Source: Ardenticatena sp.
GTDB lineage: Bacteria > Chloroflexota > Anaerolineae > Ardenticatenales > Ardenticatenaceae
Assembly: GCA_015487975.1 (NCBI GenBank)
Contig: WFOS01000092.1
Coordinates: 1-64,000 of the forward strand
DNA length: 64,000 bases
Direction: 5' to 3'
Positions 18,947-27,491 of this stretch are shown here, in pieces. Each line of letters begins with the position of its first letter. Positions within the stretch are counted from its first letter, which is position 1. Both the position numbers and the translations under genes were made by a program. Under the pieces are notes generated by a model that ran no database searches, was not told where the DNA came from, and saw only the letters and a program-made list of their open reading frames with translations.

Positions 18947-20263
18947 ATGCCACTCAACCACATTTCGAAGCCATTGCGGCATTGGGGAATAGGGCTGGTT
19001 GTGGTGATGTATGCCACAACCGCCCTTCTTTTTGTCTGGCGAACACCACCCTGGCAAGCGCCAGATGAACCCGCGCATTTCAATTATGTGCGTCATGTGG
19101 CTGAAACTGGGCGTCCCCCGGTTTTGACTGCTGGATGCTATGACCAGGCCTACCTGGAACGCCTCAAAGCCGAGGGATTTCCGCCGGAGAAATCGGTTGA
19201 CGCTCTTTGTTATGAAGCCCATCAACCGCCACTCTACTACTATCTTGCCGCCCCTGCTTACTGGCTGGCAACGACAATAGGCACGAACCCACTTCATGCC
19301 GTGCGCCTCTTTTCGGCGCTTTTGGGTGTTGCCGTGTTGGTGGTGACCTGGCGTCTGGCCAGACTCCTCTTTCCCTCTGAACCGCTTATCCCGCTGGCGA
19401 CGACGGCATTGAGCGCCACGATTCCCATGCATGTGGCCATCCTCTCTTCCGTCAACAATGATGTACTCGCCGAGCTGGTATTGACCGCGAATATCTGGTA
19501 TGCTCTGCGGCTCTGCCAGAACTGGCCCACTCACCGCCGGCAGTGGATTGGGCAGGGCCTTTTGCTGGGGGCTGCACTTCTGACGAAAACAACCGCCTAT
19601 GTCGCCTTGCCATTGGTGGTAGGACTGATTTTGTGGGCCTGCTGGCATCGTGGGGAGCGCCTGTGTGGGAGCGCGCTGGCGCTGGTTGTGGGGAGTGCAC
19701 TGATCGTGGCTGCCCCCTGGTTTGTGCGGAACGCGCTTGTGTATGGGAATGGGGATATCACCGGCCTGGCGCGACATGATGCCATTGTCGTGGGGCAACC
19801 CCGCACGGCTGAGTGGGTCGCCCAACATGGTTGGGCACGTACGGTGAAACGACTTGTTTTCACCACGTTCCACTCGTTTTGGGGGCAATTCGGCTGGATG
19901 GCTGCGCCGCTACCGTCGAATGTGTACGCCGTGTTGTGGGGGCTCACGCTCCTGGCCGTCAGTGGAGTGGTGTTGTATGCCCGCTTTGGACAGCCGCGTC
20001 CTGCACTTCCTGTTGGTATAGTCACGCTCCTGGCGTGGATTGGCCTGACAACGGGTGGGTTTCTCTGGTACAATCTGACATTCGTGCAGCACCAGGGGCG
20101 CTATTTGTTTCCAGCATTGCCTGCACTGGCCCTTTTCACCGTGCTAGGATGGCGCGAATGGATTGCCCCACGCTATCGTTGGCTGGCGCTGGGCGCAGTG
20201 CTCGGATGGCTCTGGTGGCTTGGCGTGTGGAGTGCCTGGGTTCTTGTGCCGGGCTTGGGGTAA
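18947..20263 (+). CDS. GT-C-type polytopic membrane glycosyltransferase-like protein (DUF2142/PMT-like)
   Basis: 438 aa with about ten membrane helices. After the first helix comes WQAPDEPAHFNYVRHVAETG, with an acidic pair in the first external loop as in PMT/ArnT/DUF2142 proteins, then HQPPLYYYLAAPAYW and a following R-LFSALLG segment. It probably transfers a sugar from a polyprenyl-phosphate donor at the outer face of the membrane; acceptor and sugar cannot be read from sequence. It sits between metG and rpmH with no functional link visible. Confidence 0.7.
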   Translation: MPLNHISKPLRHWGIGLVVVMYATTALLFVWRTPPWQAPDEPAHFNYVRHVAETGRPPVLTAGCYDQAYLERLKAEGFPPEKSVDALCYEAHQPPLYYYLAAPAYWLATTIGTNPLHAVRLFSALLGVAVLVVTWRLARLLFPSEPLIPLATTALSATIPMHVAILSSVNNDVLAELVLTANIWYALRLCQNWPTHRRQWIGQGLLLGAALLTKTTAYVALPLVVGLILWACWHRGERLCGSALALVVGSALIVAAPWFVRNALVYGNGDITGLARHDAIVVGQPRTAEWVAQHGWARTVKRLVFTTFHSFWGQFGWMAAPLPSNVYAVLWGLTLLAVSGVVLYARFGQPRPALPVGIVTLLAWIGLTTGGFLWYNLTFVQHQGRYLFPALPALALFTVLGWREWIAPRYRWLALGAVLGWLWWLGVWSAWVLVPGLG

Positions 20264-20284
20264 AGCGAACCAGGGAGGGCGGAC

Positions 20285-20593
20285 ATGACGTTTCTCAAAC
20301 GGCTCTTTGCTCGCCAGCCAGATGAGCAGGCGATGTATATTTACGCTCGATGTGGTCGGTGTGGTACTGTCGTGCAATCACGGATTGATTTGACGCACGA
20401 TTTGTCGCAGGATTTCGATGCGGGTGGCTATTTCGTGCGCAAGGGGCTTGTGGACGCGCGTTGTTTCCAGCGAATGGAGATCGAATTGCGATTCGATCGT
20501 CGCCGTCGGGTCGTCGCGCAGCAGATTCAAGGGGGGAAATTCGTTTCACGCGACGAATGGGAGGCGGCACGAAACGGGGCCGACAACACCTAG
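20285..20593 (+). CDS. Small conserved hypothetical protein with CxxC knuckle
   Basis: 102 aa. Not recognised. GGGAGGGCGG precedes the ATG, 21 bp after the GT-C protein gene. The N-terminal half has YARCGRCGTVV and one more Cys (DARCFQR), suggesting a small zinc-binding or redox site. The rest is basic and predicted to be beta/alpha. The short gap suggests co-transcription with the upstream membrane protein. Confidence 0.6.
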   Translation: MTFLKRLFARQPDEQAMYIYARCGRCGTVVQSRIDLTHDLSQDFDAGGYFVRKGLVDARCFQRMEIELRFDRRRRVVAQQIQGGKFVSRDEWEAARNGADNT

Positions 20594-20608
20594 ACCAAAT
20601 GTGAGTGT

Positions 20609-20636
20609 TTGGCGAAACGCTTGAAACAGATATAAT
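20609..20636 (+). promoter_or_regulatory. Promoter upstream of rpmH
   Basis: TTGGCG (20609-20614), 16-bp spacer, TATAAT (20631-20636). Gives a leader of about 120 nt to rpmH that contains the hairpin at 20667-20696. Confidence 0.7.
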
Positions 20637-20666
20637 GGGCGCCTGAATGAAGACCTGCCATCCTTG

Positions 20667-20696
20667 CAAGAGGGTCGAATTGTCTCGATCCTCTTG
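20667..20696 (+). terminator. Leader hairpin of rpmH (attenuator or upstream terminator)
   Basis: 12-bp stem (one G-U pair) with a 6-nt loop; right arm ends CCTCTTG followed by CTTTGTG. It lies after the rpmH promoter and before the start codon, so it may attenuate rpmH. The T-run is weak. Confidence 0.5.
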
Positions 20697-20761
20697 CTTT
20701 GTGTCGAACGCCTGTCATCAGACCGCTGCGAAGCGGAGAGACTGAATCGAGGAGGATACCC

Positions 20762-20920
20762 ATGCCGAAACGAACATTGGTTCGCAAGCGCCGCCGCCGC
20801 ATGCGTGTTCATGGCTTTCGTGCGCGTATGCGCACGCCGGGAGGCCGCCGTGTGTTGAAGAACCGCCGTCGCAAGGGGCGCCACCAGCTGACGGTGAAAA
20901 TCCCGCGCCGCTGGTTCTAA
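20762..20920 (+). CDS. rpmH: 50S ribosomal protein L34
   Basis: 52 aa. The family core [20 protein letters not shown] followed by KGRHQLTV is intact. The N-terminus ([16 protein letters not shown]) is longer and more arginine-rich than the usual MKRTFQPSNRKR. AGGAGG lies 5-6 nt before ATG. First gene of the conserved rpmH-rnpA-yidD-yidC-jag block. Confidence 0.95.
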   Translation: MPKRTLVRKRRRRMRVHGFRARMRTPGGRRVLKNRRRKGRHQLTVKIPRRWF

Positions 20921-20935
20921 CGACGAATGCGTGAG

Positions 20936-20962
20936 GCGCGGAGACTGCATGTGTCTCCGCGC
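20936..20962 (+). terminator. rpmH-rnpA intercistronic hairpin
   Basis: 10-bp perfect stem (GCGCGGAGAC / GTCTCCGCGC) with a 7-nt loop, followed by TTCATTG. The loop contains the ATG at 20949 and the left arm contains its GGAG. It could terminate part of the rpmH transcripts or block rnpA translation, lowering RNase P protein relative to L34. Confidence 0.6.
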
Positions 20963-21332
20963 TTCATTGTTTGCCAGAACCGTGCAGCGCAAGTATCGTT
21001 TACGAGCAAGTGCCGATTTCGATCGTGTCCGACAGAGGGGCAAGGCCTACCGCAATCGTTGGATCGTGTTGCTGGTATTGCCCAATGGTTTGCCCCATTC
21101 GCGTTTTGGGTTTGTCGTGAGCAAGCGAATGGGGAAGGCTGTCCAACGCAATCGCTTGAAACGGCGCTTGCGTGAAATCGTGCGCCAATTGTGGCAGCGT
21201 GGGGGTGTGCGAGGTGGGTTCGATGTTGTGCTCATCCCACGGGCGGCAGCCACGATCGCGGATTTTGCAACCTTGACAGATGCTGTGTGTGATCTGTTCG
21301 ACCGAGCCGGCTTGCTTGAGGAAGACGCATGA
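20949..21332 (+). CDS. rnpA: Ribonuclease P protein component
   Basis: 127 aa from this start. Protein cofactor of RNase P for tRNA 5' maturation. Family motifs: [45 protein letters not shown] (the RNR signature) and DVVLIPR. The start is uncertain. GTG 20931 opens the frame, ATG 20949 has GGAG but both are inside a hairpin, and GTG 20982 (VQRKYRL) would give the family-typical N-terminus. It overlaps yidD by 4 bp. Confidence 0.93.
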   Translation: MCLRASLFARTVQRKYRLRASADFDRVRQRGKAYRNRWIVLLVLPNGLPHSRFGFVVSKRMGKAVQRNRLKRRLREIVRQLWQRGGVRGGFDVVLIPRAAATIADFATLTDAVCDLFDRAGLLEEDA

Positions 21333-21538
21333 AGTCAATCGCCTTGTGGCTTATTCGCTTTTATCAACGCTATATCTCACCACTCACGGGGCCTTCATGT
21401 CGCTTTCAGCCGACTTGCTCACAGTACACCTATGAGGCGATCGAAAAATACGGCTTTGTGAAAGGCATGTGGCTTGGCATCAAGCGAATTTTACGTTGCC
21501 ATCCGTTTCACCCGGGTGGCTATGATCCTGTCCCGTGA
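21329..21538 (+). CDS. yidD: Membrane protein insertion efficiency factor YidD
   Basis: 69 aa. Matches YidD closely: [26 protein letters not shown], then [21 protein letters not shown], with the three conserved cysteines. It assists YidC/Sec membrane insertion. The ATGA overlap with rnpA shows translational coupling; yidC follows. Confidence 0.95.
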   Translation: MKSIALWLIRFYQRYISPLTGPSCRFQPTCSQYTYEAIEKYGFVKGMWLGIKRILRCHPFHPGGYDPVP

Positions 21539-21569
21539 GGGGAATTCTTAAGAACAGAGGAGGCTTTCC

Positions 21570-22445
21570 TTGGGTAGTATTTGGGGTGCATTCGTCCAAC
21601 TCATCGTCGATGCACTGGTATTTCTTCACAACATTGTTGGAAGCTATGGGCTGGCTATCGTCCTCTTTACCATCCTTATTCGCCTGTTGACGTTCCCGCT
21701 GACGCTCAAGCAGTTGCGCTCATCTCGGGCGATGCAGGAACTACAGCCCAAAATCAAAGAAATTCAGGAAAAGTACAAGAAAGACCGCGAAAAACAGACG
21801 CAGGAAATGATGCGTCTGTATCAGGAGGCCGGCGTCAGTCCGCTTTCGGGGTGTCTCCCGATGTTGCTGCAATTCCCTATCTGGATTGGGTTGTATCGGG
21901 CTATTTTGCAGCTGGCTGATGAGGGCGTGTTGCAAGGTGGCTGGCTGTTTATCCCCAGCCTGGCTGAACCTCGCGGCCTGGATTGGTTGACGAATACGGC
22001 AAACTGGGGTCCGCAAACGCTGCAATATCTTTTGTTGCCTGTGATTCTTGTGGTGACACAGCTCATCGTCCAACGTATGATGACGCCGCCGAGCAACAAT
22101 GGGGCAAGCCGTGACCCGAATCAGGCGATGATGCAGCAAATGATGTACATAATGCCCCTCATGTTCGGATTCTTTGCATTGCAGGTGCCGAGCGGTTTGT
22201 CTTTGTACTGGGTGACGTCGAACCTCTTCCAGATGGTTCAACAATGGTTGGTCAATGATGAAGAGCGCCTGGCTCGCTTGTTCGGTGGGAGGCCTACGGT
22301 TTCGGTTGCATCATTGCCCGCTGGAGATTCCGAAACCGTCGCATCCTCTGCTGTACACCCGAATGGCGCCGAGGGCGTAAAAACCGAGGAAAAGGGGCGG
22401 AGTAAAGATGGAGCAACAAAACGTCGTAAGAGGAAAAAGCGTTGA
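21570..22445 (+). CDS. yidC: Membrane protein insertase YidC/Oxa1
   Basis: 291 aa, the short form without the large periplasmic domain of Gram-negative YidC, in line with a monoderm host. TTG start at 21570 with GAGGAGG 6 nt before it. First core helix carries the conserved Arg (TILIRLLTFPLTLKQ), then a cytoplasmic coiled-coil loop (PKIKEIQEKYKKDREKQ), GCLPMLLQFPIWIGLY, and final helices MMYIMPLMFGFFALQ and SGLSLYWVTSNLF. The C-terminal tail is basic (KRRKRKKR), suited to ribosome contact. The last 38 bp overlap jag. Confidence 0.95.
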   Translation: MGSIWGAFVQLIVDALVFLHNIVGSYGLAIVLFTILIRLLTFPLTLKQLRSSRAMQELQPKIKEIQEKYKKDREKQTQEMMRLYQEAGVSPLSGCLPMLLQFPIWIGLYRAILQLADEGVLQGGWLFIPSLAEPRGLDWLTNTANWGPQTLQYLLLPVILVVTQLIVQRMMTPPSNNGASRDPNQAMMQQMMYIMPLMFGFFALQVPSGLSLYWVTSNLFQMVQQWLVNDEERLARLFGGRPTVSVASLPAGDSETVASSAVHPNGAEGVKTEEKGRSKDGATKRRKRKKR

Positions 22446-23208
22446 AGCCAGTGGCAAGACGATAGAGCAAGCGATCGAGAACGCACTGCAACGACTGGGC
22501 AAAAGCCGTGATGAGGTTGACATCGAAGTTTTACGCGAGCCGCGCAGTGGTTTTTTGGGCTTTGGGGCACAAGATGCCATTGTGCGCGTGACGGAGTTGT
22601 TGACGGTTGAGCCGGTGAAGGAATCCGAGGCGGTTGTCGATGAACAAGCCGTGGTGGCTGAAGATGAAATACCTGCTGTGTCTGAGGAGGATGGCGAAGG
22701 GTTGGCCGACACCGTTCCGCCGTCTGGTGAATGGACCCCGGATGCGATTCTCAACCTGGCGCATGAATTGTTGGTCGAATTGCTCACGCGCATGCATGTG
22801 ATTGCCGATGTTCAGGCATATTGGAGCGAAGCGGCTGATGAGAACGAAGACCCCACGTTGATGCTTGATGTCGTGGGCGACAATCTGGGGATTATCATCG
22901 GACGACATGGAAGTACGTTGCGCGATATCCAGTATTTGCTGCGCCTGATGGTGGGGCATCATGTGCAGGGACGCGTCAACCTGGTGGTGGATGTGGAAGG
23001 GTACAAGAAACGCCGCGCCGAAAAATTGCGCGACCTGGCATTGCGCAAGGCCGAACAGGTGGCGCGTACCGGGCGGCCGCTCTTCCTCAAACCGATGACG
23101 CCTTACGAGCGGCGTATCGTCCATTTGGCGTTGCGTGACCACCCCAAGGTAACAACACAAAGCCGCGGGCAAGAGCCGAATCGTCGGGTGGGGATTTTCC
23201 CACGCTAG
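22408..23208 (+). CDS. khpB: RNA-binding protein KhpB/Jag
   Basis: 266 aa. N-terminal Jag_N domain (EASGKTIEQAIENALQRLG, then LREPRSGFLGFGAQDA), an acidic linker of about 40 residues, a KH domain with the GRHG loop (LGIIIGRHGSTLRDIQYLLRLMV), and an R3H domain with MTPYERRIVHLALRDHP. It binds RNA with KhpA in Gram-positive bacteria and affects cell elongation. Start overlaps the yidC end. Followed by a clear terminator. Confidence 0.93.
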   Translation: MEQQNVVRGKSVEASGKTIEQAIENALQRLGKSRDEVDIEVLREPRSGFLGFGAQDAIVRVTELLTVEPVKESEAVVDEQAVVAEDEIPAVSEEDGEGLADTVPPSGEWTPDAILNLAHELLVELLTRMHVIADVQAYWSEAADENEDPTLMLDVVGDNLGIIIGRHGSTLRDIQYLLRLMVGHHVQGRVNLVVDVEGYKKRRAEKLRDLALRKAEQVARTGRPLFLKPMTPYERRIVHLALRDHPKVTTQSRGQEPNRRVGIFPR

Positions 23209-23228
23209 GTCGTTTCGTTGACCAAGAG

Positions 23229-23254
23229 ACACCCGCTTGTGCGGGTGTTTTTTT
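23229..23254 (+). terminator. Rho-independent terminator after khpB
   Basis: 8-bp stem ACACCCGC/GCGGGTGT with a TTGT loop and seven T residues. It closes the rpmH-khpB block. Confidence 0.9.
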
Positions 23255-23272
23255 CTTCCAGGAGGAGTATCC

Positions 23273-24412
23273 ATGTCTTCGGACGGAGTACGGCAACTCA
23301 TCAGTGTTGGTTGGGTTTTGGCATCGGATGTGCGTGATCCTCAGGTGCTTTCGGCCTACGAGGCAGCACGGCATCGCTTGCGTACGATGTTGGCCGACCA
23401 GTTTCCTCAGTTCGAATGGCAGATGCCGTTCTCGGAACGGCGCACGTTTCTTCCGCGGGGCGCGTTGTCGCCATTGGATTTGTTGGAGATTGGCGTGCAA
23501 GAAAAACTCTATCGAGGATGGGATTACGCCCTTGTCATCGTACCGAATGATTTGCATCCACGCTATCGCCCCTTTGTGATTGGTGTGCCTTCGTCGGCAC
23601 TGGAAGTCGCTGTGCTCTCGACGGCGCGGTTGGGGGCATCGGCGACACTCGCCGATCGAATTGTCGGGTTGGCCCTTCACCTGTTGGGACATCTCTGGGG
23701 ATTGGAACATGGTGATGGTCCTATGCGCCCACCGGAAGACCCTCAGGCAATTGTTCCACAACCATTTACGAGCGAGCAATGGGAGACGATCATGGGGCGT
23801 TTGCGCGAAACAGCGGATATGCGTCTCGAGGAAGAAAGCGTGCGGTGGCCGCGTTTCGTTTTCTACTGGCGAACGCTGCGCGCCAATCCACGAAGCCTGC
23901 TGGCGGATATTTTGGGGTATGCCCCGTGGCGCATTCCTGTTCGCTTGGGGCGTCTGACGGCAGCGGCAGCGGTTTCCGCACTCTTTTTGATTCTGACAGC
24001 CGAGGCATGGGAAGTCGGCGTCAATTTGGCATCATGGGTATTAGGTGGCGCAACCATCAGTGCTGTTCTTGTGTCGGCATTGTTCATTTTCTGGGGGCAA
24101 AATGTGAACGATGTGGCACGAGAAACAGGATGGCGAGAGCAGATTGTGCGTACACAATTTGTCTTGTTGGCGATTTTGCTCACAGGGATGCTTTTTTTGT
24201 GGTTGGTGCTCTTTCTGTTGCTGATTGGTGTGTTGTGGCTTTTTCCTCGCGAGGTGGTGCGATCATGGATTCACCAGTCGATCGATTGGATGGTGCTCAT
24301 GCGATATGCAGCCTTCATGGCGACGCTGGGCGTGTTGGCAGGGGCACTTGGTGGAAATCTCGAAGAAGAAGACGAATTGAAGGCTGAGTTGTATTACGAT
24401 GAAGAGACATGA
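23273..24412 (+). CDS. Membrane protein with degenerate metzincin domain
   Basis: 379 aa. GGAGGAG precedes the ATG. Residues 1 to about 210 are soluble and contain HLLGHLWGLEHGDG near 136-149. This has the HxxxHxxGxxH spacing of archaemetzincin-like zinc proteases, but the catalytic Glu after the first His is Leu. Then come four or five membrane helices (about 220-360) and an acidic tail. Zinc binding may remain while peptidase activity is likely lost. No close family name is recognised. It stands alone downstream of the khpB terminator. Confidence 0.65.
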   Translation: MSSDGVRQLISVGWVLASDVRDPQVLSAYEAARHRLRTMLADQFPQFEWQMPFSERRTFLPRGALSPLDLLEIGVQEKLYRGWDYALVIVPNDLHPRYRPFVIGVPSSALEVAVLSTARLGASATLADRIVGLALHLLGHLWGLEHGDGPMRPPEDPQAIVPQPFTSEQWETIMGRLRETADMRLEEESVRWPRFVFYWRTLRANPRSLLADILGYAPWRIPVRLGRLTAAAAVSALFLILTAEAWEVGVNLASWVLGGATISAVLVSALFIFWGQNVNDVARETGWREQIVRTQFVLLAILLTGMLFLWLVLFLLLIGVLWLFPREVVRSWIHQSIDWMVLMRYAAFMATLGVLAGALGGNLEEEDELKAELYYDEET

Positions 24413-24593
24413 TTGGATGAACGGTGAGCACTATGAAAACGCAAGGTGTGACACACTTTCCAAAACGCGTCGCCCCTTGCGTTTTCATGTGCTGAACATA
24501 CCGCTATATCATCGGCTGTCGAGCGTGATTGGTGCGTAGCAGCAAGCGACCCAATTGCTGAGTCTTTGGGTGGGGTACGGAACCAACCTTGGT
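24413..24593. repeat. Intergenic region with 14-bp inverted repeat
   Basis: Between converging genes. ATGAAAACGCAAGG (24433-24446) and its exact complement (24475-24488) flank a 28-nt loop. The loop text (ACACTTTCCAAAACGCGTCGCC) resembles the core of the hairpin at 137-169. The arms have A-run/T-run ends, so it may act as a bidirectional terminator. Confidence 0.5.
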
Positions 24594-25232
24594 TTACGGG
24601 CAAACGACGGAAAGCGAGACATCATCGATGAAGAAACTCGTTGGATTGTTGTTGTCGGTTGTTGTCTCGAAGGACAGAACCACGGTACGCCCGGCGTATG
24701 TCGACACCGGTAGAGGCCACGTGCTCTGACGCCACGAGTTGTTTGCATCACCATCGGTGAGTGTTTCGATAGTTTGCAAGAGAACGCCGTTCGTATCGCG
24801 CATCGCGACGGTGAGTGTATCGAACGGGTGGGTTGGTTCTGTTGTACTGACGCGCCACCAATATGAGAGCGTCGCTGCTGTCACGCCGTTGGGAATCGAG
24901 AGTGTCTGCGTCATTGTTTCTTGTACGAGATTGTCGCCTCCAAGCCACGCTTTCCATGTCCCTGAATGCGCGGGGGGTGTTGGACTGTTGTCGAAAATAG
25001 CACTCCCAACGTTGCTGCTCGTCTTCCAATATGGGTTTGGTATCCCAGCTTCGAAACTCCCGTCCTCGACGATCTCGGAACGACATGGTGCCGAAATGAA
25101 AGGAAGGTAGACAGCATTCGTTCCGCCTGTACCCGCATACGCAGGAAAGAGTGGCTTGAAAACGACGTACCCAAAGGCGCTCAGCAAGAGCAGCAAAATG
25201 GCCATGTTTTGTCGGCTGAGATGTTCGAACAT
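24594..25232 (-). CDS. Secreted/anchored protein with carbohydrate-binding-like beta-sandwich
   Basis: 212 aa. N-terminal membrane helix (residues 9-27) then a VYLPFI segment often seen after the anchor in Chloroflexota exported proteins. The rest reads as a jelly-roll domain: EDGSFEAGIPNPYWKTSS, then AHSGTWKAWLGG, LSYWWRVSTTEP, LTVAMRD and a final SFFIDDVSLSV strand, like CBM/MAM-type modules found in immune-inhibitor-A-like proteins. No catalytic motif is present. It follows the DUF5666 protein gene on the same strand, separated by a terminator. The ligand is unknown. Confidence 0.65.
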   Translation of the reverse strand: MFEHLSRQNMAILLLLLSAFGYVVFKPLFPAYAGTGGTNAVYLPFISAPCRSEIVEDGSFEAGIPNPYWKTSSNVGSAIFDNSPTPPAHSGTWKAWLGGDNLVQETMTQTLSIPNGVTAATLSYWWRVSTTEPTHPFDTLTVAMRDTNGVLLQTIETLTDGDANNSWRQSTWPLPVSTYAGRTVVLSFETTTDNNNPTSFFIDDVSLSVVCP

Positions 25233-25270
25233 CGGTTTGCTCCTTCCTCCTTGGGGATGTGCGCACTTGG

Positions 25271-25305
25271 CAAAATGGAGGGGAGGACAACACCATGTCC
25301 TCCCC
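25271..25305 (-). terminator. Terminator after the DUF5666 protein gene
   Basis: 10-bp stem GGGGAGGACA/TGTCCTCCCC (25280-25305). On the minus strand it is followed by TCCATTTTG. Confidence 0.75.
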
Positions 25306-25325
25306 CTACGAGCGTTGACATGCTT

Positions 25326-27491
25326 CTACTTCCCAGCGGAGCCGATCGTGATGAAGGTGTTTTGTCCTTGGTGCTTCCCTTCCGGTTGCACCGGCTGCGG
25401 CAAGGGATTGGCCATGCCCTTATGGTCATCGGCCGGCGTGATTGGCTGTGGCGCAGGCTGAGGGGCTACCGGCTGGATCACAGGATGCGTTGGTTGAATG
25501 TCGCCTTGCCCGCCATTTTGCTTTGGATCGCCAGGCGTGTTGTTGCCCTGATTGGTCGTCGTGTTGTTCTCTTTCACTTCGATCTTGATCGCCACAACGC
25601 TCCCGTCGGCCTGCTGCATTCCTTTCACTTCGACGAGCGTGCCCACACTGAATGCACCGTGGCTTGTATCCAAGATCGTGTTGGCATCGACGATGACCGT
25701 GCGCCCTGCAATCGTCCAAGTGCCAGGGCCGGCTGCTGCTGGCATCTGTTCGATGGCCCCATTGAACTTCACATAATCACCATCGTCTTGTGTGCCGCCA
25801 TTCCGAACGTCGATCTTCGTGGCCACGATGGAGCCATCCTGATTGCGTGTTCCTTTGACTTCGACGTATGCCCCGACCGTCGCAGCCCCATGCTGTTGCT
25901 CGATAGTCGTGCTGCTCAGGACGTGAACGACTTGACCACTGACGACCCATTCGCCAATGAGGGTGCCAACCGGTAATTGTTCGACCGTCCCACGGAGCTC
26001 GACTTGATTGTCGCCATCGTGATCTTCGATGGCTTTGGTTTCCACCTTGGTTGCATTCAGGGAGCCATCGGCTTGCTCGAACCCTTCGACTTGCACATAG
26101 GCGCCGACTTCCAATGGACCATGGTCTTGTTCGAGTGTCGTTGTTGTGGTGATGTGCACGGTGCGACCGCCAATGCGCCACTCGCCATAGAGTGTTCCCG
26201 TGGGCATTTGCTCGACTGTCCCGTAGAACTTCGTGAAAACGTTCGCGCCATTGTCGTCGCCCGGTTGCTCTTGAACGTCGATTTCGACCGCATCGATGGA
26301 GCCATCGTCACGCTGATACCCTTTGACCTCGACGATACTCCCCATCACGATGGGGCCGTGTTCCTGGTCGATGCGTGTCGTTGTGGTGACGTGAACGGTA
26401 TATCCATCGACGCGCCATTCGCCCAGCAGACCATTCGGCGGCAAGTTCTCCACTGTACCTTTCATTTCGACGTATGCTCCGTTGGTGTTGGGCCCTTGCT
26501 CGACGTTGATTTCCGTCGCCAGGACGGAACCGTCTGGCTGTTCGACGCCCTTGACATCGACGAGTGCGCCAACGGCGATGTTCCCGTGGGATTGATCGAT
26601 CGTGGTGGAAATCGAAACAGTCACCGTGATGCCACTAACACGCCAATCACCGATGATACCGTTGGCAGGCAATTGCTCGATGAGCCCGCGAAATTCCGTT
26701 GCGTACCCGTTGTCATGATCATCGTTCCCAGTGCTCTGCGACTCGATCTTCTGTGCGTCGACCGTTCCGTCGGCCTGCAAGCGCCCCTCAACCTTGACAT
26801 ACGTGCCAGGCGCGATAGCACCATGTTCTTGATCGATTTGCGTGGTGGCGCTCACGTGTACAACGTAGCCAGCGATGCTCCAATCGCCAATGTACCCATT
26901 GGGTGGTATTTGTTCGACGAAGCCGTAAAACTTGAAGTCATCACCGGGTTGTCCATCGCCATCGCGCTCATCGACTTCGATGGAGGTCGCCACAATGGAA
27001 CCATCTGCTTGCTCGATCCCCTCGACTTTGACGAACGCACCGACTTGCGCCAGGCCATGTTCCTGATCGATGGTCGTTGTCGTGTCCACGTAGATGGTAC
27101 GACCCCCGACGACCCATGTCCCTAATAGGCCTGTGGTGGGCATGCTTTCGATCATGCCATACCATTCGATGTGCATATCGTTCCCATCATCGCCACCACC
27201 ACCGTTGTATTCGACGGAAATTTCGGTGGCTTCGATGGACCCATCAGCGCGTGGGTAGCCTTCGACGTGAACGAAGGCACCTACTTCGACATTTCCATGT
27301 TCTTGATCGATGGTTGTCATACTCGTGACGTGAACAGTGGTCCCACTTACGATCCAATCCCCTATGAGCCCGTTGGGTGGAAGTTGTTCGATTGTGCCGT
27401 AGAATTCATACGTATTGCCACTGTCAGCAAAGGCGACATGATATGTGGTGAAGAAGAGAAACCCGAGTAATGTGAGCAAAATACGTCTCAT
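25326..27491 (-). CDS. Secreted protein of eight tandem DUF5666-type repeats
   Basis: 721 aa. Signal peptide (about 1-22, cleavage near VAFA-DS). From residue 29 there are eight repeats with a period near 80 residues. Each opens with an (E/K)xxGxxEQxPxxGxxGxW motif, has a V-x-V-x-x-x-TxIDQEHG strand, VGAxVxVEG, and QADGSxxATxI. Opening motifs: EFYGTIEQ, EWYGMIES, KFYGFVEQ, EFRGLIEQ, EMKGTVEN, KFYGTVEQ, ELRGTVEQ, KFNGAIEQ. Linkers are rich in Gly/Asp. The C-terminal 70 residues are Pro/Gln-rich with no sorting signal. DUF5666 modules are OB-fold-like beta domains of unknown function. Repeats differ from each other, so this is an old duplication. The upstream phased repeats suggest response-regulator control. 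Confidence 0.85.
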   Translation of the reverse strand: MRRILLTLLGFLFFTTYHVAFADSGNTYEFYGTIEQLPPNGLIGDWIVSGTTVHVTSMTTIDQEHGNVEVGAFVHVEGYPRADGSIEATEISVEYNGGGGDDGNDMHIEWYGMIESMPTTGLLGTWVVGGRTIYVDTTTTIDQEHGLAQVGAFVKVEGIEQADGSIVATSIEVDERDGDGQPGDDFKFYGFVEQIPPNGYIGDWSIAGYVVHVSATTQIDQEHGAIAPGTYVKVEGRLQADGTVDAQKIESQSTGNDDHDNGYATEFRGLIEQLPANGIIGDWRVSGITVTVSISTTIDQSHGNIAVGALVDVKGVEQPDGSVLATEINVEQGPNTNGAYVEMKGTVENLPPNGLLGEWRVDGYTVHVTTTTRIDQEHGPIVMGSIVEVKGYQRDDGSIDAVEIDVQEQPGDDNGANVFTKFYGTVEQMPTGTLYGEWRIGGRTVHITTTTTLEQDHGPLEVGAYVQVEGFEQADGSLNATKVETKAIEDHDGDNQVELRGTVEQLPVGTLIGEWVVSGQVVHVLSSTTIEQQHGAATVGAYVEVKGTRNQDGSIVATKIDVRNGGTQDDGDYVKFNGAIEQMPAAAGPGTWTIAGRTVIVDANTILDTSHGAFSVGTLVEVKGMQQADGSVVAIKIEVKENNTTTNQGNNTPGDPKQNGGQGDIQPTHPVIQPVAPQPAPQPITPADDHKGMANPLPQPVQPEGKHQGQNTFITIGSAGK

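Noticed and set aside
17339-19888. 849-aa minus-strand frame opposite metG and the GT-C gene
   Set aside because: Runs across two well-supported genes and their intergenic gap; composition is typical of antisense reading of GC-rich codons.
20594-21338. Replication origin near rpmH-rnpA
   Set aside because: The rpmH-rnpA-yidD-yidC-jag block often lies by oriC, but there is no dnaA, no cluster of TTATCCACA-like boxes and no AT-rich unwinding stretch; upstream are only a GT-C protein and metG.
25977-27125. 382-aa plus-strand frame opposite the DUF5666 protein
   Set aside because: Its periodicity simply mirrors the repeats of the real gene on the other strand.
25326-27491. CRISPR-like or satellite array
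   Set aside because: The periodicity of about 240 bp is protein-coding and divergent between copies; no short identical repeats with unique spacers exist in the window.
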